From: Chrysomallon squamiferum
Taxonomy: Eukaryota; Mollusca; Gastropoda; Neomphalida; Peltospiridae
Length of the DNA: 64,000 nucleotides
Assembly (NCBI GenBank): GCA_012295275.1
Contig: CM022665.1
Location: 12,393,976-12,457,975, forward strand
Direction: 5' to 3'
Shown here: piece by piece, positions 63,212-64,000 of the stretch
How the letters are laid out: the number at the start of each line of letters is the position of its first letter
How positions within the stretch are numbered: the stretch's first letter is position 1
Position numbers and translations under genes: made by a program
The notes under the pieces: model-generated
The model's input: only the letters and a program-made list of their open reading frames with translations
What the model was told of the DNA's origin: nothing
The model's database searches: none

Positions 63212-64000
63212 ATAAACAGCAGCATGACAAGATATTTATTATTTCTTGCAAGGAACTGTTTTTTGAACACAAGAGTTCTTGCTAACAGACTACGTTTGTT
63301 TAGAGATTTGAAAATTACGTTTTCACGTACTTCAACTCGTTATAGAAAATGGCATTTCCTGATGATATAACGAACACAATTTCAGCTGATCAGTAACATT
63401 TTGCATCGAGGAAAGAAAACGGTTATTGACATATGACAATTCATGGCGACAGAATTTTGCGCATTTTGGCGACCCATGTCTTTTCTTGTTGATGTCAAAA
63501 CATGTTCGTGTTTACATATGTCAACTCGATTACCAAACCAACAGTTTCTAATGACATAACTTTAAAAATCTGTTTTACAATTTGTGTCGCTGTGCGACAA
63601 TTCATGTGAAAAGTGTAAAAATTTGATTTGGCATATATTATGACAATTCAAATTCGGAACTGACTGTTTTGACGTATGTTGTGACAACATATGACAGTTC
63701 ATATCTGTGTCACCATCTGTGACATTTCCTTGTAATTCGTTACTACTCGTGATGAATTGTAACAATGTCTGTGACAATATATACATATACATATATACAC
63801 ACACACACATATATATATATATGTATATGTATATGTATATATGTGGGCATGTGTGTGTGCGTGTATGTATGTATGTGTATGTATGTATGTATGTATGTAT
63901 GAATGTATGTATGTATGTATGTATGTATATCCTTATAAACTGGATATCCTAGTAATGATCATATCCTGAATAGCGCTTGCTGATCAGATTTTATTTTTTG
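63212..64000 (+). other. 3' UTR or downstream region
   Basis: An AATAAA hexamer overlaps the stop codon at 63211-63216, but using it would leave almost no 3' UTR. No second AATAAA or ATTAAA was seen before the window ends, so the true cleavage site may lie beyond 64000. From about 63425 to 63780 the bases TGACAA, CGACAA and TGACATT recur in a decayed repeat. A CA/TA/TGTA microsatellite block follows at 63778-63930. Confidence 0.55.
63778..63932 (+). repeat. CA/TA/TGTA microsatellite
   Basis: TATACATA, CACA, TATATA, then GTATGTAT repeats. Confidence 0.92.

Noticed and set aside
63211-63216. AATAAA as the functional poly(A) signal
   Set aside because: It overlaps the stop codon and would leave almost no 3' UTR. 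It is kept only as a possibility.

Overview
The window looks like animal nuclear DNA. It is AT-rich, crowded with microsatellites, minisatellites and homopolymer runs, and almost free of protein-coding sequence. The only confidently recognised gene is on the + strand: the 3' two thirds of a rhodopsin-family (class A) peptide receptor of the pyrokinin / CAPA / neuromedin-U (PRXamide) group. Three coding exons are visible, at 31502-32041 (TM3 to TM5 and intracellular loop 3), 60606-60737 (TM6 to the start of TM7) and 62646-63211 (rest of TM7, a long cytoplasmic tail and the stop). All three junctions are phase 1. The two introns inside the window are about 28.6 kb and 1.9 kb. The receptor type, the very long repeat-filled introns and the density of (GA)n, (ATT)n, (CATA)n and (GATA)n tracts suggest a lophotrochozoan, probably a mollusc and perhaps a cephalopod. 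That assignment is inference and no species is claimed.

Layout. Positions 1-31501 hold no recognised exon and are probably the intron or 5' region upstream of the TM3 exon; the exons for the N-terminus, TM1 and TM2 were not found. This part holds a ~63-bp minisatellite resembling serial splice acceptors (345-1090), a 66-bp minisatellite open on both strands (6116-6850), a 22-bp minisatellite (18863-19110, decaying to 19550), a 187-bp tandem duplication, a tRNA-like B-box relic (18295-18365), a possible solo LTR with a TATA box (25663-26060), a ~500-bp CATA tract and, beside it, a small cloverleaf-like fold (30361-30424). A relic copy of the TM5/loop-3 exon end with its donor site lies at 30825-30978, about 1.2 kb upstream of the real one.

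Positions 32042-60605 are the giant intron. Just inside it is an internally deleted pogo/Tigger-type DNA transposon (32384-33117). Further on are a long imperfect inverted repeat (43925-44480) that would form a double-stranded RNA hairpin in the pre-mRNA, a dispersed ~44-bp element shared with 17448-17491, and a ~750-bp polypyrimidine tract (49678-50424). Positions 60738-62645 are the short intron, which opens with a tandem repeat starting at the splice donor and holds a (CT)n(AT)n(AG)n palindrome before the acceptor. Positions 63212-64000 are 3' UTR or downstream sequence with a decayed TGACAA-type repeat.

No operon, CRISPR array, rRNA or intact tRNA was seen. Most open frames in the window are by-products of short repeats and are not genes. 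Repeat boundaries and copy numbers were read by eye and are approximate.
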